DNA from: Physcomitrium patens | Lineage: Eukaryota > Streptophyta > Bryopsida > Funariales > Funariaceae | Length of the DNA: 64,000 nucleotides | Assembly (NCBI RefSeq): GCF_000002425.4 | Contig: NC_037265.1 | Location: 1,772,371 to 1,836,370 of the forward strand | Direction: 5' to 3' | Shown here: positions 1 to 11,794 of the stretch, one piece after another | Layout: the number at the start of each line of letters is the position of its first letter | How positions within the stretch are numbered: the first letter of the stretch is position 1 | The notes under the pieces: model-generated | Told to the model about the DNA's origin: nothing | The model's database searches: none | The model's input: only the letters and a program-made list of their open reading frames with translations | Made by a program: the position numbers and the translations under genes

Positions 1-2322
1 ATTTCAAAAATGAAGTGGTGCTCAAGCTTGACATCATTGCCAAATGAATTGGGCAACCTCACATCTTGTGATAACCTTTGATATAGGAAGGTGCTCAAGC
101 TTGACATCATTGCCAAATGAAATAGGCAACCTCATATCTTTGACTACCTTAAGAAAGAAAGGATGCTCAAGCTTGACATCATTGCCAAATGAATTAGGCA
201 ACCTCAAATCTTTGACAACCTTTGATATTAGAAGGTGCTCAAGCTTGACATCATTGCCAAATGAATTGGGCAACCTCACATCTTTGAAAACATTTGATAT
301 TCAATGGTGCTCAAGCTTGACATCATTGCCAAATGAATTGGGCAACCTCAAATCTTTGACTACCTTAAATATTCAATGGTGCTCAAGCTTGACATCATTG
401 CCAAATGAATTGGACAACCTCACATCTTTGACAACTTTGATTTAACAGGGGCCTCAAGCTTGACATCCTTGCCGAATGAATTGGGCAACGTCCAGTCTTT
501 GAGCATCATATGTATGATTGAGTGCTCAAGTTCTGACATCATTGCCAAATAAATTTGGGAACCTCACATCTTTGACTATCTTTGATATAAAGGGGTGCTC
601 AAGCCTGACATCGTTGCTAAATAAAATAGGCAACCTCATATCTTTGACTATTTCAAAAATGAAGTGGTGCTCAAGCTTGACATCATTGCCAAATGAATTG
701 GGCAACCTCACATCTTTGACTACCTTAAGAATGAATGAATGCTCAAGCTTGACATCATTGCCAAATGAATTGGACAACCTCATATCTTTGACAACCTTTA
801 ATATAGGAAGATGCTCAAGCTTGACATCATTGTCAAATGAATTGGGCAACCTCAAATCTTTGACAACCTTTGATATTGGAAGGTGCTCAAGCTTGACATC
901 ATTGCCAAATGAATTGGGCAACCTCACATCTTTGACAACCTTTGATATTGGAAGGTGTTCAAGCTTGACATCATTGCCAAATGAATTGGGCAACCTCATA
1001 TCTTTGACTACCTTCAGAATGAATGGATGCAAAAGCTTGATATCATTGCTAAATGAATTGGGCAACCTCACATCTTTGACTACCTTTGGTTTAAGAAGGT
1101 GCTCAAGCTTGACATCATTGCCAAATGAATAGGGCAATCTCACATCTTTGACTACCATTGATACGGAGTGGTGCTCAAGCTTGACATCATTGCCAAATGA
1201 ATTGGGCAACCTCACATCTTTGACTACCTTAAATATGGAGTGTTGTTTAAGATTGACATCATTGCCAAATGAGTTAGGCAAACTCACATCTATGACTACC
1301 TTTGACATACGAGGGTGCTCAAGCTTGACATCATTGCCAAATGAATTGGGCAACCTCACAACTTTGACTACCTTTGATTTAAGAAGGTGCTCAATCTTGA
1401 CATCATTGCCAAATAAATTGGACAACCTCAAGTCTTAAACTACCTTATGTATGATTGGATGCTTAAGCTTGACATCATTGCCAAATGAATTGGGTAACCT
1501 CATATCTTTTACTTCCTTAAAAATGAATGGATGCAAAAGCTTGACATTATTGCCAAATGAATTGGGTATCCTCACATCGTTGACTACTTTAAAAATGAAA
1601 AGGTGCTCAAGCTTGACATCATTGCCAAATGAATTAGGCAACCTCTTGTCTTTGATTACCATAAATATGAAGTGGTGCTCAAGTTTGACATCATTGCCAA
1701 ATAAATTGGGCAACCTCACATCTTTGACTACCTCAAGTATGAATGGATACTCAAGCTTGACATCATTCCCAAATGAATTGGGCAACTCCACATCTTTGAC
1801 TATCTTTGGTATAAAAGGGTGCTCAAGCTTGACATCATTGCCAATTGAACTAGGCAACCTCATGTCTTTGACTATCTCAAAAATGAAGTGGTGTTCAAGC
1901 TTACATCATTGCAAATGAATTGGATAAGTGCACATCTTTGACTACCTTAAGTATGAATGGATGTTTAAGCTTGACATCATTGCCAAATGAATTGGGCAAC
2001 CTCATATCTTTGACTACCTTAAGAATGAATGGATGCAAAAGCTTGACATCATTGCCAAATGAATTGGGCAACCTCATATCTTTGACTACCTTAGATATAC
2101 AATGGTGCTCAAGCTTGACATCATTGCCAAATGAATTGGGCAACTTCACATCTTTGACTACCTTTGGTTTAAGAAGGTGCTCAAGTTTGATATCATTGCC
2201 AAATGAATAGGGCAATCTCACATCTTTGACTACCATTGATACGGAGTGGTGCTCAAGCTTGACATCATTGCCAAATGAATTGAGCAACCTCACATCTTTG
2301 ACTATCTTTGATATAAAGAGGT
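1..2322 (+). pseudogene. Tandem LRR array, 3' part of a second resistance-type gene
   Basis: About 32 units of 72 bp (24 residues) follow one pattern, C-S-S-L-T-S-L-P-N-E-L-G-N-L-T-S-L-T-T plus about five variable residues. This is a leucine-rich repeat of the same subtype as exon 3 of the kinase-NB-ARC-LRR gene at 20.2-25.0 kb. Such repeats form a curved solenoid used for recognition or autoinhibition in plant NLR receptors. The array enters from the left edge, so any kinase and NB-ARC exons would lie outside the window. The frame starting at 44 is kept over most of the array but is broken: a one-base loss near 436 is offset by a one-base gain near 530, a TAG replaces Leu at 1130-1132, a stop ends the run at 1436-1438, and two bases are lost near 1,905. 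It ends abruptly against repeat R1. LRR identity is certain; gene or pseudogene status rests on these breaks. Confidence 0.85.
1062..1204 (+). repeat. LRR segment duplicated 15 units downstream
   Basis: This two-unit stretch reappears almost unchanged at about 2142-2283. It shares the rare variable segment T-F-G-L-R-R, the in-frame TAG in place of the Leu of N-E-L, and the next variable segment T-I-D-T-E-W. The spacing equals 15 units of 72 bp, less the two bases lost near 1,905. A shared nonsense codon in the same two-unit context indicates copying inside the array, by unequal exchange or gene conversion, after the stop arose. Confidence 0.8.
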
Positions 2323-4560
2323 GCATATAAGTGAAATGGAACAATAATAATGGTTATATAATACTCTTGTTTTTTTGACTTCTTAAATTATAGTGAACTT
2401 GAGCATACTAATTTACTTCTTATTGTCTATGCTTTGAAATAATGAATCCACATGACACACATTTTCTAACTAAAATATAAGCATCCTTCAATTGTAGTAA
2501 AAGAATGATTGTCAAAGCACAAATTCTCGTCAAGAACATCAGTTTCACCATTGACTCTACTTCACTCGATCTAAAAATGTTTACAAGTCTATCAACTCAT
2601 CTCACAATTGCACTAAAATTGAGGTTTTAGATAAAAAAAATATTTATTATATTGATTATATGGTGTCATCAAAAGGCAGTCATTCTCGATGCAGATATAA
2701 GATCAATAAAGTTAGAAAATTCTATTTTATACATTGAGGCTTTGTCACTATAGTCTAGCCATTCAATTGATAATTGGCAGCCAGTAATACCCAATGAGGC
2801 TTCAATATAATATAACAACTTGACCACGAAGATGAATTATCCACAAAAAAAGCAAATACAACTGAAGTATACAAATTTGTTGTGCCCATCTTTTAGGCTC
2901 TGTCATAATTTTAACAAAGATTTTTCTAAGGTATAATATAATGACAATTCATTGTAATAGTGGTATATTTAATAGAGTTGATACTCCATGTAAATAACAC
3001 GGATTTATTACATGAGTAGAATTCATAGTACAAGTCACATACAACACAAGATTAAAGAGCACTGTCTCTGATGATTGACCAACCCTGTTGTTCAGCAGAA
3101 TTACGATGCAAAATGCTAATGACTAAAAAAAATTGTTAGGAATATACATAAAAATCGATTGAATTTGAAAATCTCCAATTTGAATTTAAAATCTAGCAAT
3201 CTTATTTATACTAGTTGATTGAAGAAACAATCCCCAGATAGCATTTGGGATGGCAACAATTACTAATTGGAAATATCGACATAGATCTAAATCTAAGTTC
3301 AACTAATAGCATACCAAAAAATATCTCAAGAAATATGAAATAAAGACTAATACTACAATGCAACATTGCATCATTACAACTAGACTGTCGAACACATCAA
3401 CACATTTATCACACATTCGTTCATGTTACCATCTTAAACTTAAAATCTTCTATTATGGTCCTCTCTATACATCACATCTTACATCAGCACTTCTACTATT
3501 GAACAAACATATCCTCTTAATATCAATCAATACTGATTTTCAATAACGCAAACTAAGAGATAACAAAAAAATGAGCCTAGTTCTAATGTCACAAATACCA
3601 TGGCTGTACTTTTTCAACATGTACATGAATTAAATTAAAAAATAAAATTAGGGATTGTTGCAACAATTGTTGCTACAAGAATGCAGAATATTGAGAGCCA
3701 GCATGCTCATCACAAACTCCTCAATTAATATAGATACGCTCTTGCTTCGATGCTCTCTTCTTCAATTATATTTGCTACACAATCTCATAGTTGTAAACTA
3801 TTGAAGGGCCTTGAACATTATGTCCAACAGCTATGTAGATGACGATAATTTCTCTCACGTTACTAATGCTAGTCACCTTGTCAGTAACTTTGAGTACTTG
3901 AGAATTATAAGAGATTACACATTCAATACTTTCAATGAAGAATAGTCATATTGATCAAGAGAAGATATACTAGTGAGGATAAAAACGCGTCATTATCAAA
4001 AGCTCAGATCTTAGAATGCTTGGAGACCATCAATAAGTGGGATGACACCAAAAGTGTTTTCATGCACAATTGTTGCAATAAGCTGCCAATAACAATAAAC
4101 CTATCTTAACTAAGCTCTTGAATGGCCTTTATAAAAGATCCTAATTGTGAGGTAGGGAATATAAATATCATGATTAAGGCTCTATGTAACTAAAATTCGT
4201 GCTACCTTGACTATCTAACCATATTCAAATTTGTATGATGAAAGTAGGATTCTTTCTTGAAACTTATCTTAACTACTCCCACACATCTCTATTCGCTGTA
4301 GCAATTCCTAAATTACTAACAGAATTGATCCAAAAAGAATGTCTTACATAATAATCTCTTAGATTTTCCAAGAATTTAATTAAAGATAAATTTAAAAACA
4401 TGGTGCTGAAACCTATAAGCATTGATCAGTGGAGTATAACCTCTCGTACGATGTTACAATATGTGATCAATGTCATCTTCAAATTTAAAGATTTTGGTGG
4501 TTTCATTGTCGACAACTACATACTTGGGAGAACTTTGATTGTCTTCAAGCGTATGGTTAT
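2323..4560 (+). repeat. Repeat R1, copy 1 (family unknown)
   Basis: This stretch matches, in reverse orientation, 30,500-33,055 of the window at moderate identity, judged by eye. Landmarks shared in the same order include the 62-residue open frame at 3358-3546 (MQHCIITTRLSN...) and its counterpart on the minus strand at 30,967-31,173 (MQHHIITTRLSN...). R1 begins exactly where the LRR array stops, so its arrival or a rearrangement may have cut that gene. No transposase, reverse transcriptase or terminal repeat could be recognised. The open frame is probably an accident of the repeat. Confidence 0.65.
3550..4560 (+). repeat. Left arm of a long inverted repeat (hairpin-capable)
   Basis: The reverse complement of this arm matches about 6155-7125 along its whole length with many scattered differences. 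Easily seen anchors are the segment around 4340-4360 (atccaaaaagaatgtctta) against 6,305-6,325, and the poly-A-flanked block at 3,555-3,570 against 7,085-7,105. The arms are about 1 kb, separated by about 1.6 kb. This arm is also part of R1. Confidence 0.7.
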
Positions 4561-6154
4561 CCAAACTCCCTTCGACTAGCTTTTGATACCTGTGTAAAAA
4601 TCAAAATATATTCAGCAAAGCTTACATGGAAGCATTTAAAAAAATCCTATTTCCTACATTTGACCCAGGTTCATATTATGGTTGGGCATTTAGGTACTAA
4701 AGCTATCTTTCACCTCTTTGTAAATAATATTTTGATGAAAGTTTAAACAATATCATATCCTAGGCCTAAACATTTACTAAAAATTGACTACGTTCCTTAT
4801 AAAAAATAACCATATGCTATATTCATATACTTTCAAGAAGAGAGGACATATTTGAACTAGTTGAAGAGACTAATACTAATGAAGATGACAACCAAAGCCA
4901 TGCCCTTCAACCATGTGAACTCAACTTTGAAAAAGAAGACAACAACTTGTGCATCAACAACAATAACATAAATTCTCTTTACTAATCCAAATGGTTGAGG
5001 TTTAAACAACAAGTATGCTTCTATTCATGTCATAAACTGTAAAAATAAAATTACTCATCTACATCCATAATACTCACAATAGGTGTGAACCTTGCATAAG
5101 AAGTGTAACAAAACAAAGTGCCTTGGTTCCTAAATATATCTCTACTAATAATGGCAATATAGTCACTAGAACTTCTAACTCAAATTATCAATACATTTAT
5201 AGCAATATAATATTTCATAGAATTTTAAAATTGAAGATTAAGGCACATGATTCAGTTTCTTGTTTTCACATATTTGGTGATGTATAGTAGTACATTAATA
5301 GAGTACATACACCAAATTAGATATTTTAACCACTGCATGAATCAACAAAGGCAGGGGGAAGGAGATGCAGTTCACAAGTACTTATTTGATAATCCATGAA
5401 GAAAGTATGACTTAAACTAGACTCTTATATGCATGTGACAAAGGAATCCAACTTGTAACTCTTTACAAAGTAATCAATCAATAAAGTAAAGCCTGAAAAA
5501 ACTTTTTGGAGAAAAACTTCTTTTAGGTATATCTGGCCCTTCCTTCAAGCATTGATTATCAATATTGCAGAAGACAAAGCAATCATTTAGGATTTGCAAT
5601 ACATAGCAATAAATTAAATTTTTCACTAGTGTATCTTACAAATCTGACTTAAATATCACAAGAACTTGAAAAGAAAGAAGCTATTAGCAGATTTAGTAAT
5701 GAAAAGATTCTTTAATTTTTATCACCACTCACACTACTTGATGGCAACAATCTTTAGGCACCACAAAGTGTAATCACTCAAAACTTTTTTAATAAGAATT
5801 TAAATAAAATTAGAATGTATTATATGCCAAGTGGTATTGTAACTTTGTAAAAAGGGCATGATATAAGAACATGGAAGATAAAGACCAATTTTGAGGTGAA
5901 AGTTGACATCTGCTTATTAGAATGAATATGATAAAGAAGACAAATGCATAAGTTAAGCTAATAAATACCACTTCAAAGTGACTACAATAATAATATGTAC
6001 AAAGAATTGTCAAGCCAAAGCACATTACAATTTATATACAAATATTGGCATATATGCTACAAATTCATATCATAACATATAAAACCATACTGTAAAGGAA
6101 ACAAAATGCATATAAATTAACTTAGCTGTCAAAGGTTATGAAATATAAAGGAAT
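4561..6154. other. Loop of the inverted repeat; no gene seen
   Basis: AT-rich sequence between the two inverted arms. The minus-strand frame at 5810-6025 has no recognisable domain and composition like its surroundings. I see no RNA gene or regulatory structure. Confidence 0.4.
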
Positions 6155-7125
6155 CCAAGATTTCACAATATGTTGTTGTCAAAGACAAAATCATCAAAAC
6201 CTTTGAATTTGAGGATGATATTGATAATAAATTGTAACATCATATTAGAGGTTATGCAACAATTTATTTTAAATGAAATTCTTAGGAATTCTAAGAGATT
6301 ATTTTGTAAGGCATTCTTTTTGGATCAATTTTGTTAATAATTTGGAAATTGTAGCAATGAGAAGAGACATGTGGGAGCAGTTAAGTTAGGTTTTAAGGAA
6401 GAATCATACTTTTACTTTTATTATACAAACTTGAATATGGTTAGCTAGTCAAGGTAGGAAGAATCTCAATCACATAAAGCTTTAATCATGATTTTATCTT
6501 CCATAGCTTACAATTAGCATCTCCAATAGAGGTCACTTAAGAGCTCAATTATGATAAATTTATTATTATCAGCAACTTGTTGCTATAATTGTGCATGAAA
6601 ATACTCTTGGTATCATTGTACTTGACAGTGGTCTTGTAGCATTCTAAGGTTCATGCTTCTAATGATAATACATTTTTATTCTCATCAATGTATCTTCTCT
6701 TAATTAATATGACCATTTTTCACTGAAGTAGCAAATGCGTAATATCCTAAAATTTTCAAGTATTCAAAGTTACTAGCAAGTTGATTAGAATTAGCAATGC
6801 TAATAAAAAATTATTGTTATCTTTTTAGCTGTTAGGTATAATATTCAAGGCTCTTCAATAATTTAGATCTATGAAATTGTATAGCAATTGTAATTGACTA
6901 AGTGAGCATCAAAACAAGAATATGTCTATACTAATTAAAGAATTTGTTAAGAACATGTTAGCTCTTAGTATTCTACATTCTTGTTGCTTGTAGTAATAGT
7001 TTTTAATATTATTCTTTAATTTGATTCATCCACATTGTTGAAAAAGCATAGCCATAAGATTTGTAATATCAAAACTATTGACTTGATATTTTGTTATCTC
7101 TTGGTTTATATTTATGGCAATTTAA
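6155..7125 (+). repeat. Right arm of the long inverted repeat
   Basis: Inverted counterpart of 3550-4560. The same sequence, in this orientation, also occurs at 30,511-30,960 as part of the second R1 copy. For example, the stretch around 6,835-6,870 (tataatattcaaggctcttc) is nearly the same as that around 30,710-30,735. Confidence 0.7.
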
Positions 7126-7127
7126 TC

Positions 7128-7370
7128 AAATAATAGGTTAAAAACTTAATCAACAAGTTAACCATATATTGGTAGCTTGTGGAATAATCATGTGTTGGTA
7201 GCTTGTGGAATAATCATGTGTTGGTAGCTTGTGGAATAACCACGTGTTGGTAGTTTGTGGCACATATATAAAACACTTACCTTACAAATTAAGATACATA
7301 TCTTGTAAAGTCAACATGTTTTGGAGGTCCTATAAGATATTACCATGTAACTCCTAATTAAGAGAATATG
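7128..7370 (+). mobile_element. Fragment of a family A-like LTR with an internal tandem repeat
   Basis: The order of short blocks matches the middle of the family A LTR (compare 41,565-41,760): gaaac-like start, tcaacaagtt, a tagcttg block, the rcctt(a/g)(c/t)aa block, aaagtcaaca and ttggaggtcctata. Between about 7,170 and 7,260 a 26-bp unit beginning ggtagcttgtggaataa is repeated about 3.5 times. It is an old scrap with no internal coding region. Confidence 0.6.
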
Positions 7371-9153
7371 AATGATTTCAAACTGAATCCATCAAAGAAA
7401 ATCGAGGAAAACCTCCCACTCTATTTCATAATGAGTCTAAAGGACCTCTTGCACTAGGTTTAATAGACACGCACAGATGGTTTTGAACAACAAAAATAGG
7501 CACAGTAGAAGGATTGATGCTTAGAATCGATGAATTTGGAGATAGGTTTGTAGAAGCGGAGACACAAATTGTGCACTAAGTTGGTACTTGCTTGATTCTT
7601 TTTCATGCTAGAAATTTGGTGTTTCTTTTCTTCGATTTGAATTCATTGAGATGGTTAACAAGTTTCTCCTGTGAATTTTTGGGTCTCACAGTGCTCACTG
7701 AAACATCATGTGAACATGAAGATGCAACATTATATAGTGATTTTTACATCAAGAATATGCCAGATGGACATGGATTGTGAATATCAAGAAGGAATTGAAG
7801 TCAAGGATGTCTTAAGTCCAACATTTGATTTACTTTGCAGCAAAATGATAATGTTTTCGATCAACATCACTTATTTAGGAGTCTCTCGAATGGGTACATG
7901 AATCATTTTATTCTTTTATACTTTTCCTTAACAAAAGCCACTACAATAATCATCAAATAAAACAAATAATACACTCATTATTAGAGATATGAAAGGGCAC
8001 ATGGAATGGCCTGCGAATATTGGTGTGGTGGTGTAATTAAGTATTTGGGGTTAAATCTTGAAAAGCAAAAACTTTATAAATTAATATATAATTGTAGCAC
8101 ACTTTAGGATTAAAACAATTTGAAAAGTAAATATAAGGCTATCCTATTTGGTTGATTGGTAAGCCTTATTTCAAAAAGAAACTAAGAAAGAATGGAGCTT
8201 CTTTTAACAAGTTAATAAGCCTGGACTTAAAATTGAATTCTACTCAGCAATACAACTGGTATTGGAGAACCATAATGTTTTAATAACAAGAATGACATCA
8301 AAACATTATGTTAAAATAATGAGTTTATAAACCCACAATACTGTAGCATTCATTTTTTTAACATTAACAGTACATTCCAATATTAAAGATAGAGACATCA
8401 TATTTCTTCAGTTTTGATTTAGATGTTTTTTGAAAATACTGCTTAAAAGTATTGTTTTTAGTAAAACAACAAAAGGATCAAGATACTTAACGAACCAACG
8501 TAAACAAGAAGCAGATTATCTTCTATTCCAGTATTCAAATTTATAAGTCACCTACATGAACACGTGTATAGTCTTTTTTTACATTTCATACAAATAACTT
8601 CAAATTAAGATTTAAAAATTATCACCATATAAATATTATCTATTTATTGAAAATAACTCTGAAAAAACTATACACAATCTAATATACAACCTTCAAAAAA
8701 TTTAAAAACAATACAGACCCAGACATACTACATTAAAGTTCAATGACAGTTCAGAAGTCTTCAATTTTTTTTCCAAATTATGCTGAGTTATTCTTTAAAA
8801 TTTTAAATTCATACAATCTGTAAAATATTGATAAAATAGTAAAACTGATGCATACATTAAATTAGAATTCAAAACTAGAATAATCCACATATTGATTGCT
8901 TGGTATTTAAGTAATTTAGTCTTTGTTATTATTTTATTTTTTATTTATTTCTTAATCAATTATATTTAGGTTATTTTATTAAAATCAAGCACACAAACAT
9001 TCATATATATAGATATAGATATAGATATATATCATTACTCTGCTAAACCAGGATTTATACCAATTTCTATAAATTTATAGTTGTTCTTAAAAAAAAATTA
9101 AAAAGTTAATAATAAGTAGAGGGGCCCTAGTTATCAAATTAATTTTTGTGAAG

Positions 9154-9157
<4 letters not shown>

Positions 9158-9190
<33 letters not shown>

Positions 9191-9196
9191 CACACA

Positions 9197-9227
<31 letters not shown>

Positions 9228-9236
9228 GCATATATG
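9158..9236. repeat. (TA)n-(CA)n-(TA)n microsatellite
   Basis: A run of ta dinucleotides is followed by about ten ca/cg dinucleotides and a second ta run. The open frames read across it on the minus strand are artefacts of this repeat. Confidence 0.9.
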
Positions 9237-9989
9237 TATAAGTGAATATAGTGCCAGTTGTTTTTGCAAAATACACTTAGATAATTAGATAGTATAAAAC
9301 AAAATCTTTGAAGAAACAATTGTTTGTAGAAGTACAGAGCAGGCACATGAAAGAATAATAATAATAATAATAATAAATTTTTTTATTCTATTATCTCACA
9401 AACAATATTTTGAAAACAAAGACAACTGGAGTAAGCTGAGTTTATTACTATTCCAGAAAATCAAATCTAAGTAAAATGGTCAAGCATTTCCTACCAATTG
9501 GTTATTTTTAAGATTATTCTCATGATTGTCAAATTTAGGTATGTTGAAGGTATTTTAGATTTCAGAAAAATATATACTTTAAATAAGATAATATGAATAC
9601 AACAATATAAAATTCTGTCATATTACAAATTCCTTGCAAAAGACATACAAACATTTAGCCAGAAGTTGATACAAATAAGATGAGATGGATATATGTTTTG
9701 TTCTTCTATAGCAAGAACATTTAAGCAATTTTTTCTCTAAAATATAAAATATTTAATCTTATTTACTTTTATGTAACTAAGAAGATTTTCAAAGAGCTAA
9801 CAATACTTATTTGCGTTATTTTATACAATTAGTATATATTTTTATAAATATCAAAAAGCATATAAATAAATATTTTATTTGTTAGTTTAAGTTAAAAATT
9901 ATATAGATGTGAAATAGAGTTTTTTCCTGTTTAAAATAAAATGAGATTGTCCCAAAATCAAAAATGTTTGTATAAACTTAGAGTGAGAA

Positions 9990-10066
9990 ATATATATATA
10001 TCACCAAACATAAAAACAAATAAAAATATATATGTATATATATATCACCAAACATAAAAACAAATG
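9990..10066. repeat. Short tandem duplication
   Basis: The unit atatatatcaccaaacataa followed by aaacaaat occurs twice in a row, separated only by a few TA-rich bases. Confidence 0.85.
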
Positions 10067-10382
10067 AAAATTTAAATACTAAATATTAAAAATAAAAATA
10101 TAGACATTTTTATTTCAAAGGAAACAGCTGTTTTCATAATAATAACTTGAAAGTAGCTAGAAAGGACTCTATGCTAACCACATTTTTTGAAGAAAACAAC
10201 TAGTCTTTTCTTAAATCCTAAAAATCTGTAGAAAGCACACAGTGTTCTGAGTTGGGCTTACAATGCAATATGTGCTCATTGTGGAGGGACATTAATGAGA
10301 TTACAGAAGGACAAACATGATGGGTCAAAATGCAATGCAATGCAGTGTAGCAGATTCATGCAACAAAGGATGATGCAGATTT

Positions 10383-10812
10383 ATGATGCCCCTCCTCCCT
10401 AACCCTAACCGAAGGAGACTTGGCAACACAAACAGCAATGGAATCAATACCACATCATCGAAGGTGTGAATGCTGGTGCAAGCATACATCCGAAGCAGGG
10501 AGGGGGGTTAACGTCTCATGCATGATGGTCGGTTTAGGGACGATTCTTCTGAAGCCTCTGACTGAGATCTTTCGCTTCTGCCCACCGAGTGCTCCGGGGG
10601 AGTGGACGCGGCTCAACGACCGACGACGGGTGATGGTTCTGTCGATGAACGAGCCCGACCGACTATGGAACTGTTCTCGTTCCTGGTCTCCGTTGCTCCG
10701 ACTGCTCACCATTGGAGACTCGTTGGAGGAGATGCCACTTGTCCAAAATATCGTTGCACTCCGTCCAAAGTATCTAATTTGTGATGGTGATGCCGTAATT
10801 CTGAATTACTGA
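10383..10812 (+). other. GC-richer island with telobox and a 130-codon open frame
   Basis: A telobox (ccctaaccctaac) lies at about 10,396-10,408, immediately before an open frame that starts with ATG at 10,420 and ends at 10,812. The translation (MATQTAMESIPHHRRCECWC...) is rich in Arg, Cys and Trp and shows no domain I recognise. The island is clearly more GC-rich than its flanks and is open on the minus strand too (10,455-10,712). In plants, teloboxes sit in promoters and leaders of translation and cell-cycle genes. This could be a leader/first exon of a gene or a relic of one; no confident splice sites follow. Confidence 0.3.
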
Positions 10813-11794
10813 AGAGTGTTCCATTATTTTTATCTAATTACGCTCATGCTAAAATGAGTCTTAGATATGCTTAGTTCTAATGTTTGTCTTAATCAGGATT
10901 TTACATCTGCATGTTTTATGATGTCGTGTTTCCCGCATGAGGTGTTTCCAATTTGGTGATTTATTAGGAACTATCCACAATTAAGGCCATATCTCTTAAA
11001 ATGTCAAATTTACAATGAACTGATTGTACTTTTTTCTGAAGAGATTGAATGGATGCTTGAAGAACTTTAGTGTGGTTATTGGTGACATTAACTAATCCAA
11101 AATTAAGTTACAAAGAATTCAATACAAACAGAACATGAAAAATTATTACTTTAAATAGGAATGATAAATATATAGAATTATGAAGTGTTTTTCTACAATT
11201 TGTGAAAGATTCTTTCGTAAATGTTTGATTACACACTCACACATATATTTATGTATATATATATATATATATATATAGACAAAAATGAAACAAAAAAAAA
11301 CTTAGAAATCTAGTGGGAAGCATACTGTACACATAGTTTTCTGGTTTAATCCAAAACTGTGCAGAAAACCTTCCATTCTATTGAGTGGGCACTGGCGGTT
11401 CATTGTCCTTCCAGTGTAAAGAAGAACATGGATGCAGCCATCAAGTTATACTCCAAAGACAATCTCTGGGAAAACCATGAGATAAAATTCCAGATGACAA
11501 AATTTGAATCAAGCTAGAGCACTCTGCACTAACCTTCTGAAGATGATACACCGATTCTCTATGCACACCGTGTGACTTGAAAACTTATCTACAAGGTTTC
11601 CATGAGGACACTACGCCGGCTCTACATACAAATGCAAGATATCGATTCGACGTTGAGGATTAGAAGCTAAATTTCACGGAGAAAACCCAAAAAAAAAAAG
11701 ATCTATACAAAAATATGAAAATTGCTCCCATCACACAAACAATCCTGCAGGGACTCCTAAGTTACTAAGTCAACGTATTTCACAAGATCAAACA
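10813..11794. other. Intergenic, no gene seen
   Basis: AT-rich with a TA run near 11,255-11,278. From about 11,330 the composition becomes more balanced, but no open frame or motif stands out. Confidence 0.4.

Larger units (their letters stand above)
7371..10380. other. AT-rich intergenic stretch, no gene supported
   Basis: Open frames at 7592-7901 are short and unrecognised. The stretch holds a TA/CA microsatellite (9158-9236), an AAT run (9355-9377) and a short tandem duplication (9990-10,066). Nothing else is supported. Confidence 0.5.

Noticed and set aside
526-1431. 301-codon minus-strand open frame in the first LRR array
   Set aside because: Same antisense artefact of the repeat unit.
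1-2322. CRISPR-like or satellite array
   Set aside because: The 72-bp periodicity encodes LRRs with conserved Leu positions and varying solvent-exposed residues; there are no spacers, and this is plant DNA.
3358-3546. 62-codon frame conserved in the second R1 copy as a possible small gene
   Set aside because: Conservation is explained by both lying in copies of repeat R1; no initiation context, domain or frame-preserving substitution pattern is evident.
9087-9346. Ile/Tyr-rich minus-strand frames
   Set aside because: Translation of the TA/CA microsatellite.
10420-10812. Confident gene call for the 130-codon frame
   Set aside because: No recognisable domain, open on both strands because of GC content, and no supporting splice or homologous copy.
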